A stretch of 64,000 bases of DNA from an uncultured Bartonella sp. GTDB taxonomy: Bacteria > Pseudomonadota > Alphaproteobacteria > Rhizobiales > Rhizobiaceae. Made by a program: the position numbers and the translations under genes. The notes beneath the pieces were generated by a model. That model was not told where the DNA came from. It searched no databases and was given only the letters and a program-made list of their open reading frames with translations. Below, piece after piece: positions 37,353-46,037 of this stretch. The stretch's first letter is position 1; the number at the start of each line of letters is the position of its first letter. The stretch covers positions 3,481 to 67,480 of the forward strand of contig CAMLON010000006.1 of assembly GCA_946481695.1 (NCBI GenBank). Reading direction: 5' to 3'.

Positions 37353-37435
37353 TTTTGGGGGGGAGAAAAATATTTGCAAGGTCAATGCCGGAAAATTTGG
37401 TAGAAAACACAAGAAATTCGATGAAAGGGAACACA

Positions 37436-38437
37436 ATGACTTTTTCTGAAAAGACAATGCGGGCTATTGAAATTGCCGGTAAGGGCGGGCCTGAAGTCCT
37501 CAAACTTGTCGAAGTCGATGTTCCGGATATTAAAGATAATGAAATTCTTGTGCGTGTCCGTGCGGCGGGTGTGAACCGCCCTGATGTTTTTCAAAGACAA
37601 GGAAGTTATCCGCCGCCGGAAGGCGCTTCGCCACTACCGGGGTTGGAGGTTGCCGGTGAAATTGTCAAACTTGGTGTTGCAGTCAAACAATGGAACATTG
37701 GCGACAAAGTCACGGCGCTGATCGCCGGTGGTGGTTATGCCGAATATGCCGCTGTTGCTGCCGATAATGCTTTGCCTGTTCCGGAAGGCTATGATTTTAT
37801 CAAAGCGGCGGCATTGCCTGAAACTTTCTTCACCGTTTGGAGCAATGTTTTTGATCGTGGGCATTTGAAATCGGGGGAAGTTTTTCTTGTTCATGGCGGT
37901 ACTTCCGGCATTGGCACGACAGCTATCCAATTGGCAAAAGCTTTCGGTGCCAAGGTGCTTGCTACAGCAGGAACAGCGGAAAAATGCGAAGCTTGTTTGA
38001 AACTTGGAGCCGATCTTGCAATCAATTACCGAACAGAGGACTTTGTCGGCAAGGCTCAGGAATTTACCGGTAAAAAAGGTGTCAATGTAATCCTTGATAT
38101 GGTCGGGGGAGATTATACCAACAAGAATTACAAAATCGCTGCACCTGATGGACGTATTGTCCAGATTGCCAATCTTTCCGGCTCTATGGCAACAGTCAAC
38201 CTCAACTATATTTATGTAAAACGGCTTATTCATACCGGCTCGACCTTGCGGGCACGCGATACTGTCTTCAAAGCTGCAATCGCCGCCCAATTAAAGGAAA
38301 AGGTCTGGCCGCTTCTTGAAACAGGTAAAATTCGGCCGGTTATTGATAAGGTTTTTCCGCTTGAAGAGGCGGCGAAGGCTCATGAACGTATGGAATCAAG
38401 CGCCCATATAGGCAAAATAATTCTCGAAATTGACTAA
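37436..38437 (+). CDS. NAD(P)H quinone oxidoreductase, PIG3 family
   Basis: A 333-residue zinc-free MDR (medium-chain dehydrogenase/reductase) enzyme. MRAIEIAGKGGPEVLKLVEVDVP, VRVRAAGVNRPDVFQRQGSYPPPEGASPLPGLEVAG and the nucleotide-binding block VHGGTSGIGTTAIQLAKAFGAKV place it with the TP53I3/PIG3 quinone oxidoreductases. AAAGGGA sits just before the ATG at 37436. The frame is open further upstream, but that part is the 17-bp repeat and is not used. It probably reduces quinones with NADPH. Confidence 0.9.
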   Translation: MTFSEKTMRAIEIAGKGGPEVLKLVEVDVPDIKDNEILVRVRAAGVNRPDVFQRQGSYPPPEGASPLPGLEVAGEIVKLGVAVKQWNIGDKVTALIAGGGYAEYAAVAADNALPVPEGYDFIKAAALPETFFTVWSNVFDRGHLKSGEVFLVHGGTSGIGTTAIQLAKAFGAKVLATAGTAEKCEACLKLGADLAINYRTEDFVGKAQEFTGKKGVNVILDMVGGDYTNKNYKIAAPDGRIVQIANLSGSMATVNLNYIYVKRLIHTGSTLRARDTVFKAAIAAQLKEKVWPLLETGKIRPVIDKVFPLEEAAKAHERMESSAHIGKIILEID

Positions 38438-38568
38438 GGGGCTTGCGAGTTTCACCTCATGTCTTGTCGTTTTATAAAATTCGGTTTATAAGGCTTGGCG
38501 AATTCCCGGAAAATGTGGTCTATTCCACGTCCCGCCTCACCGGAGCGGGCGAACGAGAGGATAATGTT

Positions 38569-39258
38569 ATGGCAACACAACTATTGATGCCCAAAGCTAC
38601 AGCCGTTTGGCTGGTTGATAATACGGCGCTTTCTTTTGACCAGATCGCCGCTTTTTGCAAGTTGCATCCATTGGAAGTCAAAGCGATTGCCGATGGAGAA
38701 TCAGCACAAGGCATCAAAGGGCTTGATCCCATCATTACCGGTCAATTGACGCGCGATGAAATCGAACGCGGCGAAAAGAATAATGATTACCGCCTGAAAA
38801 TCTCCGAACCCAAAGTTCGCCTTCCGGAAAACAAGCGCAAAGGGCCGCGTTATACACCGCTTTCAAAGCGTCAGGACCGTCCGAATGCGATTTTGTGGCT
38901 GGTACGCAATCATGCCGAATTGAAAGATGCACAGATTGCCCGTCTGATCGGCACAACAAAGTCGACAATCGAACAAATTCGCAATCGTACACACTGGAAT
39001 TCGGCAAATTTGACACCGATGGATCCGGTAACACTGGGACTTTGCTCGCAAATCGAACTTGATATAGAAGTAGAAAAAGCAGCCAAAAACCGTCCTGCTG
39101 CAATGCCTGAAGATGGCACATTGCTACCGGCATCGGCAACCGAAAACCTTGAAATTAACGATAAGAAAGACGAAGAACTGGACGCCGACAAGGTTTTCGC
39201 CAAGCTTTCTTCGCTCAAAAGTGATAACAGCGAAACAAACGATAGCGACGACAAGTAA
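38569..39258 (+). CDS. trcR: DUF1013 family regulator, TrcR-type
   Basis: A 229-residue protein beginning MATQLLMPKATAVWLVDNTALSF and continuing DQIAAFCKLHPLEVKAIADGE, LDPIITGQLTRDEIERGE, RYTPLSKRQDRPNAILWLVRNHAEL and the helix-turn-helix-like LKDAQIARLIGTTKSTIEQIRNRTHW. This is the DUF1013 family, annotated as cell-cycle transcriptional regulator TrcR in alphaproteobacteria. The C-terminal 50 residues are acidic and low-complexity. GAGAGG at 38555-38560 fits the ATG at 38569, and an upstream extension to 38443 is rejected. The assignment as a regulator is by family. Confidence 0.85.
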   Translation: MATQLLMPKATAVWLVDNTALSFDQIAAFCKLHPLEVKAIADGESAQGIKGLDPIITGQLTRDEIERGEKNNDYRLKISEPKVRLPENKRKGPRYTPLSKRQDRPNAILWLVRNHAELKDAQIARLIGTTKSTIEQIRNRTHWNSANLTPMDPVTLGLCSQIELDIEVEKAAKNRPAAMPEDGTLLPASATENLEINDKKDEELDADKVFAKLSSLKSDNSETNDSDDK

Positions 39259-39989
39259 AAGAGCTTTCTCTTATAGGTGAAGTTGCTTGTGTATATAGAC
39301 CCCGTGCCTATACACATTGTAACGTGTTTATCACGATTGAAGAATTGTTGAATTTCTGAATTTTATTTTTTAAGCACCCGCAATTTTTGTAAATTGCGGG
39401 TTGTCTTTATAGCATCTACCCAAGTTTTCAAAATGACGGAAGTCATCATGACCCGTTGTATAATATCAACGGGAAACATTATATTTCATATGTTCGGGTA
39501 AAAAATGGTAAAATCCGGAGTTTATTATTGTAGACAAGTTGAAAATATAAGTGATGAAAGCAGAATAGAAATAAAATAAGTCATTATAAAATATATATTG
39601 TTTCAAAAATTGAATATGATGGTTGATTATATTTTTACTAATTATTTCAGCACGCTTGGAAATGCTTTTTTGGCTGTTTTTTAGATAATCGGGAAAGGAA
39701 AACAGGAAAAGCAGAGATCATCCATTTTATGGCGATCGACTTTGTAGCAAGCGAGAAAAAATTACTAAAAATTAACCATCTTTGGCTATCTATAAACGAG
39801 AAGCATAAGCGCCGTAATCTTTGCGTTTTGGCCTTTGTTTCACCAAATTTGAACGTCATAGAAATGTCGTGAAGCATTGCTAATAGAATTTGAAAACATG
39901 CTTCGGGCGTTTAGACAGGAATTGAAGAGTTTTGCTAAAGGCCGCCCGGTAAAAGATGCCGGGCGTTTGGATTCAGGGATTAACACATT
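39259..39989. other. AT-rich spacer between trcR and tolQ
   Basis: About 730 bp with the trcR terminator near its left end and then a long AT-rich stretch (about 39420-39660). No gene is evident; a minus-strand frame at 39647-39877 has no ribosome site or familiar sequence. The tolQ promoter must lie in its right part. It is one end of the proposed inversion. Confidence 0.6.
39376..39410 (+). terminator. Terminator after trcR
   Basis: ACCCGCAATTT(ttgt)AAATTGCGGGT with an 11-bp perfect stem, followed by TGTCTTTAT. Confidence 0.75.
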
Positions 39990-40703
39990 ATGCCGGGAAT
40001 AGAATTAGCAAGTCCAGCGTCAGTAGGAATCTGGAGCCTGTTCATGCAGGCCAATTGGGTTGTAAAAGCTGTCATGATCGGCTTGCTATTGGCATCTATC
40101 TGGAGTTGGGCAATCATTATTGACAAATTGATTACCTATAGTCGCATTCGCCACGCGATGAACCGTTTCGAGCAGATCTTTTGGTCCGGTCAATCGCTCG
40201 AAGATCTTTACAGAAGCTTGAACGACCGACGCGTTTTCGGCATGGGCGCTATTTTTATGGCGGCTATGCGGGAATGGAAGAAGTCGCTCGAAAAGGGTGC
40301 ACGTTCGCCTATGGGTTTGCAAAGCCGTATTGATAAAGCCATGGATGTTGCACTTGCCCGCGAAAGCGACAGGATGGAATCGCGTTTGGGGTTTCTCGCA
40401 ACAGTCGGCTCGGCAGGGCCGTTCATTGGCCTCTTCGGAACGGTTGTCGGTATTATGAGTTCTTTCCAGTCCATTGCTGCATCAAAAAATACCTCTCTTG
40501 CCGTTGTTGCACCCGGTATTGCGGAAGCCTTGCTGGCAACGGCCATTGGCCTTCTTGCGGCTATTCCGGCAGTTATTGCATTCAATAAATTGTCGGGAGA
40601 CGCGGGGAAAATCACCGGACGTCTTGAAGGCTTTGCCGATGAATTTTCAGCCATTCTTTCCCGTCAAATCGATGAGAAATTGACTTCTCGCCAGTCTTAC
40701 TAA
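39990..40703 (+). CDS. tolQ: Tol-Pal proton channel subunit TolQ
   Basis: A 237-residue inner-membrane protein with three hydrophobic segments (residues about 25-45, 133-155 and 170-195). [11 protein letters not shown] and the conserved channel regions [27 protein letters not shown] and [27 protein letters not shown] identify the MotA/TolQ/ExbB family. With TolR it uses the proton motive force to drive TolA during outer-membrane constriction. First gene of tolQRAB. Its usual upstream partner ybgC lies 21 kb away on the other strand. Confidence 0.96.
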   Translation: MPGIELASPASVGIWSLFMQANWVVKAVMIGLLLASIWSWAIIIDKLITYSRIRHAMNRFEQIFWSGQSLEDLYRSLNDRRVFGMGAIFMAAMREWKKSLEKGARSPMGLQSRIDKAMDVALARESDRMESRLGFLATVGSAGPFIGLFGTVVGIMSSFQSIAASKNTSLAVVAPGIAEALLATAIGLLAAIPAVIAFNKLSGDAGKITGRLEGFADEFSAILSRQIDEKLTSRQSY

Positions 40704-40716
40704 AAGGAATTCTGAG

Positions 40717-41178
40717 ATGGGTATGGCTGTAGGAAGTTCCGGTGGTTCAAGACGGCGTGGTCGCCGTGGCGGCGCACCGCGTCGTGGCTTGATGAGCGAA
40801 ATCAACGTTACACCATTTGTCGATGTGATGCTGGTTCTGTTGATTATTTTCATGGTTTCGGCACCATTGCTTGTCAATGGTGTGCCACTTGATTTGCCAA
40901 AGACGCAAGCAGGCCCCGTCAATACCGAAACAAAACCTTTGACAGTTTCCATTAACGATCAGGGGCGTCTTGCCGTCAACGAAGAATATTATGATACGCC
41001 CGATGAAGTTGTCGCAAAATTGAAAGCTGTGACAGAATCAGGCGGCGACGCTTCCAAGCAACGTATTTTTGTTCGCGGGGCAAAAACAGTAGAATACCAG
41101 AAGGTTCTTGACCTTCTCGCAATCATTCAGAAAGCGGGCTTTACCAATGTTGCATTGGCAAGTCTGCCACAACAGTAA
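40717..41178 (+). CDS. tolR: Tol-Pal energy-transducing protein TolR
   Basis: A 153-residue protein with an arginine- and glycine-rich N-terminus ([13 protein letters not shown]), then the single membrane helix following [21 protein letters not shown], where the aspartate is the proton-coupling residue. The periplasmic domain (about residues 50-153) ends [16 protein letters not shown]. It follows tolQ by 13 bp. ExbD, encoded at 55657-56094, is a paralogue. Confidence 0.95.
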   Translation: MGMAVGSSGGSRRRGRRGGAPRRGLMSEINVTPFVDVMLVLLIIFMVSAPLLVNGVPLDLPKTQAGPVNTETKPLTVSINDQGRLAVNEEYYDTPDEVVAKLKAVTESGGDASKQRIFVRGAKTVEYQKVLDLLAIIQKAGFTNVALASLPQQ

Positions 41179-41199
41179 AATTGGCGATAGACTGATATT

Positions 41200-42252
41200 A
41201 TGAAAGCAGGTCTGGCAACATCGGTAGCGGCACATGCCCTGATTCTTACCTGGGGGCTTATCAGCCTTTCCTCGCCGGCCGATTTTAATGCGGAGGTAAC
41301 CGAAGCTTTGCCGGTTTCTCTGGTGCCGATTGCCGAAACGACTTCGATACAAAAGGGCGAGTTGACAGCATCCAAAGAGAATAAGGCCGCGCCGAAACCG
41401 ACCACAAAACCGGTTGAAAAACCCGATGCCGAGCATGTCGGTGATGGCAAGGTTGATAATGAAGCGCCATTAAAGCCCAAGGAAAAAGATCGCGATGTGG
41501 ATGCAACACCGCCGCCTTCGGGTGCACCCGACGCGGATCCGAATCCTGTTCCACCTACAAAAACGCCCGAAACAAAGCCGGACAATACTCCGAAACCTGA
41601 AGAAAAACCGAAGGTAGAAGAACAGAAACCGGAAGAAAGTTCCAAGCCGGATAAGGCCGAGCCGAAACCGGAAGAATCAGCCGATGCGACCGAACCAGCT
41701 AGCGAGCCGAAGAAGGATCCTTTCCCGAATTTACCGGAAAAAGCACCTTTGCCGACAGCAAAACCGAAACCGGCAGAACCAAAGCCTGCTGTAAAAGCCA
41801 AAGGTGAAAGTGTCGATGATATTCTGGCAATGAACGAAAAGGCCTTGATTGATAAAACGCGCACATCCGGCGGTGGTGCTGCCCGTTCACAGGGGCCGGC
41901 CGGTTTTGGTGCCAAGAAAAATATCGGCAATGGTCAGGATGTTGGACAGACACTCGTTAATGCGGCAACAAGCTGTATCACCAAAAACTTGAAATTGGCT
42001 GCCCTTGGTGGCGGGGTTGCCGGAGAAAATCCGGTTGCCGAAGCCAAGTTCAATTTGAGCATAGAGGGTAAAGTTGTCGGTGAACCGATCATTACCGGAA
42101 TGAGTGGTAACCCCAATAAAGTGGACTTGCTGATTAACCAGACACGCGCGGCCATATTTGCCTGTCAGCCGTTCGAGGATTTGCCACGTGACCAGTATGA
42201 CAAATGGGGTCAGGGATTTGATTTGAAAATCGACCCGTTCAACTCGTTCTGA
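41200..42252 (+). CDS. tolA: Tol-Pal protein TolA
   Basis: A 350-residue envelope-spanning protein: N-terminal membrane helix (residues about 7-25), a long proline-, lysine- and glutamate-rich middle (about 50-215) likely extended across the periplasm, and a compact C-terminal domain (about 245-350) with GGGVAGENPVAEAKFNLSIEGKVVG. Placement after tolQR and the domain pattern give the identity; sequence outside the C-terminal domain is low-complexity. It links TolQR to Pal and TolB. Confidence 0.92.
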   Translation: MKAGLATSVAAHALILTWGLISLSSPADFNAEVTEALPVSLVPIAETTSIQKGELTASKENKAAPKPTTKPVEKPDAEHVGDGKVDNEAPLKPKEKDRDVDATPPPSGAPDADPNPVPPTKTPETKPDNTPKPEEKPKVEEQKPEESSKPDKAEPKPEESADATEPASEPKKDPFPNLPEKAPLPTAKPKPAEPKPAVKAKGESVDDILAMNEKALIDKTRTSGGGAARSQGPAGFGAKKNIGNGQDVGQTLVNAATSCITKNLKLAALGGGVAGENPVAEAKFNLSIEGKVVGEPIITGMSGNPNKVDLLINQTRAAIFACQPFEDLPRDQYDKWGQGFDLKIDPFNSF

Positions 42253-42659
42253 TTGTGGCGATGAATTTTTGTGACGGGATTAAACAAAGTAAACAATTTT
42301 AGGAGAGATAACCGACTTTACTATTCGCCAATGGTGTTGATGAGATAATTTCTTCATAATGGCGGAAAACAGTTTTCGATGTTCATATTGTTTTCGATTG
42401 CATATCCGGTTTCCGGCTTGGCAAAATTGTCTCATGGCAATGATGATAGCGGCAGAAAACAAGACGTTGCTCGAAAATGGTCAGAAGGTATTGGAAAGGT
42501 CGGGAAGGATCTGATGCGAAATGGCTTGGAACCGGTTTTTCAAACAAGTCTTGTCATGATTGAAAAGCTGTTCATGCAATTGGAATGGATATCCGGAATT
42601 TTTACGATTCCGATACAAAAAAGACGTAAAGTGGAATGCTTTAAGGCAACGGAAAGAAA
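42253..42659. other. Spacer between tolA and tolB
   Basis: About 400 bp, unusually long inside a tol operon. A plus-strand frame (42379-42675) with a hydrophobic start runs into the tolB start. It has no clear ribosome site and no relatives I recognise. No terminator hairpin is obvious, so tolA-tolB readthrough is possible. Confidence 0.55.
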
Positions 42660-43988
42660 ATGGTTTCTTCGATGATTAAGAAAAATAAGCGCCTTTATAT
42701 TTTTGTTTTTTTGTCAATGGTTTTGCCATTTTTAAGCTGGCAAACCGCTTTTGCGCAATTGAAAGGAACTGTCTCGTCGGCCGATTTCAATCCGATACCT
42801 ATTGCAGTTACCGATTTTATTGCCGGTGACCAGATGGGCGTACAGATTTCTTCGGTGGTGACCGCCGATCTTGAACGTTCAGGGCTATTCAAACCGATTG
42901 ACAAATCGTCATTTCTTGAACGTATTTCCAATCCGGATGTACAACCACGGTTTCCCGATTGGCAGCAAATCAACGCACAAGGTCTGGTAACCGGCCGTGT
43001 CACAAAAGAAGCAGACGGGCGTTTGCGTGTAGAATTCCGTCTATGGGATGTTTATGGCGGCAAACAGCTTGAAGGCCGCCAGTTCTATGCAACACCGCAA
43101 ACCTGGCGTCGCGTTGCCCATATTATCGCCGATGCTATTTATACGAAAATGACCGGTGAAAAAGGTTATTTCGATACGCGCATTGTATTTGTTGATGAAA
43201 CAGGTGCAGCAAATGCACGTGTCAAACGTCTTGCTATTATGGATCAGGACGGAGCAAACCTCACTTATATCTCGAACGGCCGTGAACTCGTTTTAACGCC
43301 GCGTTTTTCACCAAGCCGTCAGGAAATTACCTATATGGCTTATGCCGGTAACAATGTCCCGAAGGTTTATTTGCAACAGATCGAAACAGGCCAGCGTGAA
43401 CTTGTCGGTACTTTCCCGAATATGACCATTGCACCACGTTTTTCACCTGATGGTCAAAAAGTGATCATGAGCCTCTTGCAGGATAATGGCAGTGCCAATC
43501 TTTACACCATGGATTTGCGCTCCCGTTCGACAACACGCCTCACGACAACACCGGCCATTGATACATCGGCTTCCTATTCACCCGATGGTACGCAGATTGT
43601 TTTTGAATCCGATCGCGGAGGAAAACCGCAAATCTATGTTATGAATACCGATGGCAGCAACCAGCACCGTATTTCATTCGGCGATGGCAGCTATTCGACA
43701 CCGGTCTGGTCACCTCGTGGCGATTATATTGCCTTCACCAAACAGTCGCAGGGGCAGTTTTCAATCGGTGTCATGAAGCCTGACGGGCAGGGTGAACGCT
43801 TGTTGACATCGGGCTTTCATAATGAAGGCCCGACATGGGCACCGAATGGTCGCGTTATCATGTTCTTCCGGCAAAATCAGGGACAGCAACCAAAGCTTTA
43901 TACAATAGATATTACCGGACGCAATGAACGTGCTTTACCAACCCCCAACGGAGCCTCTGATCCGGCCTGGTCGCCGCTTCTTGACTAG
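42660..43988 (+). CDS. tolB: Tol-Pal system beta-propeller protein TolB
   Basis: A 442-residue periplasmic protein: signal peptide through SWQTAFAQ, an N-terminal alpha/beta domain ([16 protein letters not shown] and the QGLVTGRV segment), and a six-bladed propeller with WD40-like (PD40) repeats, e.g. [62 protein letters not shown] and [15 protein letters not shown]. It binds Pal and is released by TolA. ATG at 42660 follows GGAAAG closely; an internal ATG at 42672 is possible. Confidence 0.95.
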   Translation: MVSSMIKKNKRLYIFVFLSMVLPFLSWQTAFAQLKGTVSSADFNPIPIAVTDFIAGDQMGVQISSVVTADLERSGLFKPIDKSSFLERISNPDVQPRFPDWQQINAQGLVTGRVTKEADGRLRVEFRLWDVYGGKQLEGRQFYATPQTWRRVAHIIADAIYTKMTGEKGYFDTRIVFVDETGAANARVKRLAIMDQDGANLTYISNGRELVLTPRFSPSRQEITYMAYAGNNVPKVYLQQIETGQRELVGTFPNMTIAPRFSPDGQKVIMSLLQDNGSANLYTMDLRSRSTTRLTTTPAIDTSASYSPDGTQIVFESDRGGKPQIYVMNTDGSNQHRISFGDGSYSTPVWSPRGDYIAFTKQSQGQFSIGVMKPDGQGERLLTSGFHNEGPTWAPNGRVIMFFRQNQGQQPKLYTIDITGRNERALPTPNGASDPAWSPLLD

Positions 43989-43994
43989 CAGGAA

Positions 43995-44024
43995 TACTGC
44001 TATCTATCTTACTGCTATCTATCT
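43995..44024 (+). repeat. 15-bp tandem duplication
   Basis: Two exact copies of tactgctatctatct at 43995-44009 and 44010-44024, just after the tolB stop. Confidence 0.95.
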
Positions 44025-44368
44025 AAAGAGGGCTTCAAGGTTTTATAATTCGGAGTTTTCGGTTGATTGACTTTGTTAGCCTGAACAAGAAAAGAAATTG
44101 GTTTCAACGCCGCTTTGAAAGTTTTAAAGCGGCGTTTTTATTTAACGGCTTTTCCGTTTAACTTGCTATTGGACTTTTTACTCATTTCGCGCTAAGGAAA
44201 ATCACATCTGCCGTCTTTCCGCCTCAATCAGCGAGCAACCGGTGGATTTGTATTTTTTATAAAAAGTGATGCGTAAGTATTCATTAACCATGCGTGTTGA
44301 GAGCTTTTTAAGCAAATCAAGCTAAAAGCCTTGAAAATCAACCGCTAACTTTTAAGGAGTCTCGGCAC
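44025..44368. other. Spacer between tolB and pal
   Basis: About 345 bp. It holds the tolB terminator (44107-44141) and, by implication, a separate promoter for pal; I could not place a convincing -35/-10 pair. Confidence 0.55.
44107..44142 (+). terminator. Rho-independent terminator between tolB and pal
   Basis: CGCCGCTTT(gaaagttt)AAAGCGGCG then TTTTTATTT. It implies that pal has its own promoter. Confidence 0.88.
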
Positions 44369-44860
44369 ATGGGCCGTTTCCAAAAACTTGCTCGCAATCC
44401 GCTTGCTATAGCATTTGTCTTATCGCTAACTCTCGCTGGCTGCGCCAAACACGGCCTGAATGATCCGAATGCGCTGGGACTGAACAACGCAAAACCGGGA
44501 TCAGCGCAGGACTTTACAGTCAACGTTGGTGACCGCGTATTCTTTGATCTTGATTCATCCAGCATTCGTGCAGATGCCCAGCAGACATTGACCCGTCAGG
44601 CACAATGGTTGCAGCGTTATCCGCAATACACCATCACTGTTGAAGGTCATGCCGACGAACGTGGTACACGCGAATACAATATTGCTCTTGGTCAGCGCCG
44701 TGCGGTTGCCGCACGTGACTACCTGATCTCGCAAGGTGTTGCAGCCAACCGTATGCGGACAATTTCCTATGGTAAGGAACGTCCGGTTGCCGTTTGTGAT
44801 GCTCCACAGTGCTGGAACCAGAACCGTCGCGCTGTTACAGTCTTGAACAACGCCCGCTGA
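44369..44860 (+). CDS. pal: Peptidoglycan-associated lipoprotein Pal
   Basis: A 163-residue outer-membrane lipoprotein. Signal peptide with lipobox LTLAGC gives acylated Cys25. The C-terminal OmpA-like peptidoglycan-binding domain shows DRVFFDLDSSSIRADAQQTL, VEGHADERGTREYNIALGQRRA and the arginine pair AANRMRTISYGKERPV. It anchors the outer membrane to peptidoglycan and engages TolA and TolB. AAGGAG at 44354-44359 precedes the ATG. A terminator follows. Confidence 0.96.
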   Translation: MGRFQKLARNPLAIAFVLSLTLAGCAKHGLNDPNALGLNNAKPGSAQDFTVNVGDRVFFDLDSSSIRADAQQTLTRQAQWLQRYPQYTITVEGHADERGTREYNIALGQRRAVAARDYLISQGVAANRMRTISYGKERPVAVCDAPQCWNQNRRAVTVLNNAR

Positions 44861-44885
44861 TTTACATTTTTATTCCAATGTTAAA

Positions 44886-44914
44886 GACGGCCCCCTCAAG
44901 GGCCGTTTTTTTGT
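44886..44914 (+). terminator. Rho-independent terminator after pal
   Basis: ACGGCCC(cctcaa)GGGCCGT followed by TTTTTT. Confidence 0.9.
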
Positions 44915-44981
44915 GACAAATTTCCGCCGAAGTTGCCTGATAACGTTTTTGGTGCGCGAACATAAATAAAAGGACAAAGCT

Positions 44982-46037
44982 ATGGGTTTTCTTTCATCCC
45001 CCCGTTTATTGACATGTTCGGTAAAACGTCTGGTTATCACAGCAGCTTTTATACCGGCATTGTCATTTGCCGCTCTCTCGCCCTGTTATAGTGCATCTGC
45101 CGATCAGGGAGGCTCGTCTTTTGCAAACGGGCTTTTTCCCTTTGGCAAGAAAAAAACCGTTGAAAGCCAGACGGTGCAAATGTCACCGCAACCCGATAGT
45201 CGGGTAACCGACCTTCAACAACAGGTGCGTGAACTTACGGGGAAAGTTGAAGAACTCAATTTCATGGTTCTGCAAATGCAGGAGCAATTGCGACAATTGC
45301 AAGGAGGAGCGGCGGCAAATCCTTCACAACAAACTGCTCAGGAACCGAAAAAACAGTCGCAAGCGGTGGAACCGCAATCGCCTTCATCTTCAACCAATGG
45401 CAAGCAGGAATTGCCAAGAACGGCCACCTCGACTGAAAGTTCGGCAACACTTCCCGGTGTGGGAAGCGACAAAAGTGGCGAACAAAAAAATATAAATCCG
45501 CAGGAAGCGCCGAAAGATCTGGGATCTATCGAATTCGACAAAAACGGCAATATCCTCAACGGGAGTATCAACCAGAATGCGGTGGCAACAGCTTCGCAAG
45601 AACAAGCGGCCACCCAGGGGAACTCTGCTGCACCTGTCGCTCCACAGACGGCGAGTGCAAAAGAACTCTATGACATCGGTTATAAAAATATTCTTTCCGG
45701 TGATTATCGGACGGCTGAGGCCGATTTTCGAGCCTTTCAGGAGCGTTATCCGACAGATCCGCAAATTGCCGATGCCGGTTTCTGGCTTGGTGAATCACTT
45801 TTCGGGCAGAAGCGCTATCGTGAAGCGGCACAAGCCTATATTGATGTGCAACGCAATTACAAGGATTCACCGCGCGGACCGGAAAATCTTTTAAAACTTG
45901 GAATGAGCATGGCTCATCTTGATGAACAGAAAGTGGCTTGCGCAACCTTTGCCGAAGTGACAAAACGATACAAAACCGTAGATCCGGCAGTTTTAAAACG
46001 TGTCAAGGACGAGCAAAGTCGTAACAAGTGTCAGTAA
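44982..46037 (+). CDS. cpoB: Tol-Pal system protein CpoB/YbgF
   Basis: A 351-residue periplasmic protein. A signal peptide ending near YSASA is followed by a short charged region, a trimerising coiled coil (DLQQQVRELTGKVEELNFMVLQMQEQLRQL, residues about 69-107), a long Ser/Gln/Glu-rich linker, and a C-terminal TPR domain from about 225 (AKELYDIGYKNILSGDYRTAEADFRAFQERYPTDP). CpoB couples Tol with peptidoglycan synthesis in E. coli. The linker (about 110-220) is longer than in E. coli YbgF. It overlaps tilS by 10 nt. Confidence 0.92.
   Translation: MGFLSSPRLLTCSVKRLVITAAFIPALSFAALSPCYSASADQGGSSFANGLFPFGKKKTVESQTVQMSPQPDSRVTDLQQQVRELTGKVEELNFMVLQMQEQLRQLQGGAAANPSQQTAQEPKKQSQAVEPQSPSSSTNGKQELPRTATSTESSATLPGVGSDKSGEQKNINPQEAPKDLGSIEFDKNGNILNGSINQNAVATASQEQAATQGNSAAPVAPQTASAKELYDIGYKNILSGDYRTAEADFRAFQERYPTDPQIADAGFWLGESLFGQKRYREAAQAYIDVQRNYKDSPRGPENLLKLGMSMAHLDEQKVACATFAEVTKRYKTVDPAVLKRVKDEQSRNKCQ

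Larger units (their letters stand above)
36861..37435. other. Spacer upstream of the quinone oxidoreductase gene
   Basis: About 575 bp with two tandem duplications (listed separately) and a GGGGC..GCCCC inverted repeat at about 36886-36907 that could end the DUF465 transcript. No gene seen; an in-frame upstream extension of the oxidoreductase frame here is repeat sequence. Confidence 0.65.

Noticed and set aside
37316..37435. Longer N-terminus of the quinone oxidoreductase
   Set aside because: The extra codons translate the 17-bp repeat and lack a ribosome site; the ATG at 37436 has one and matches the family start.
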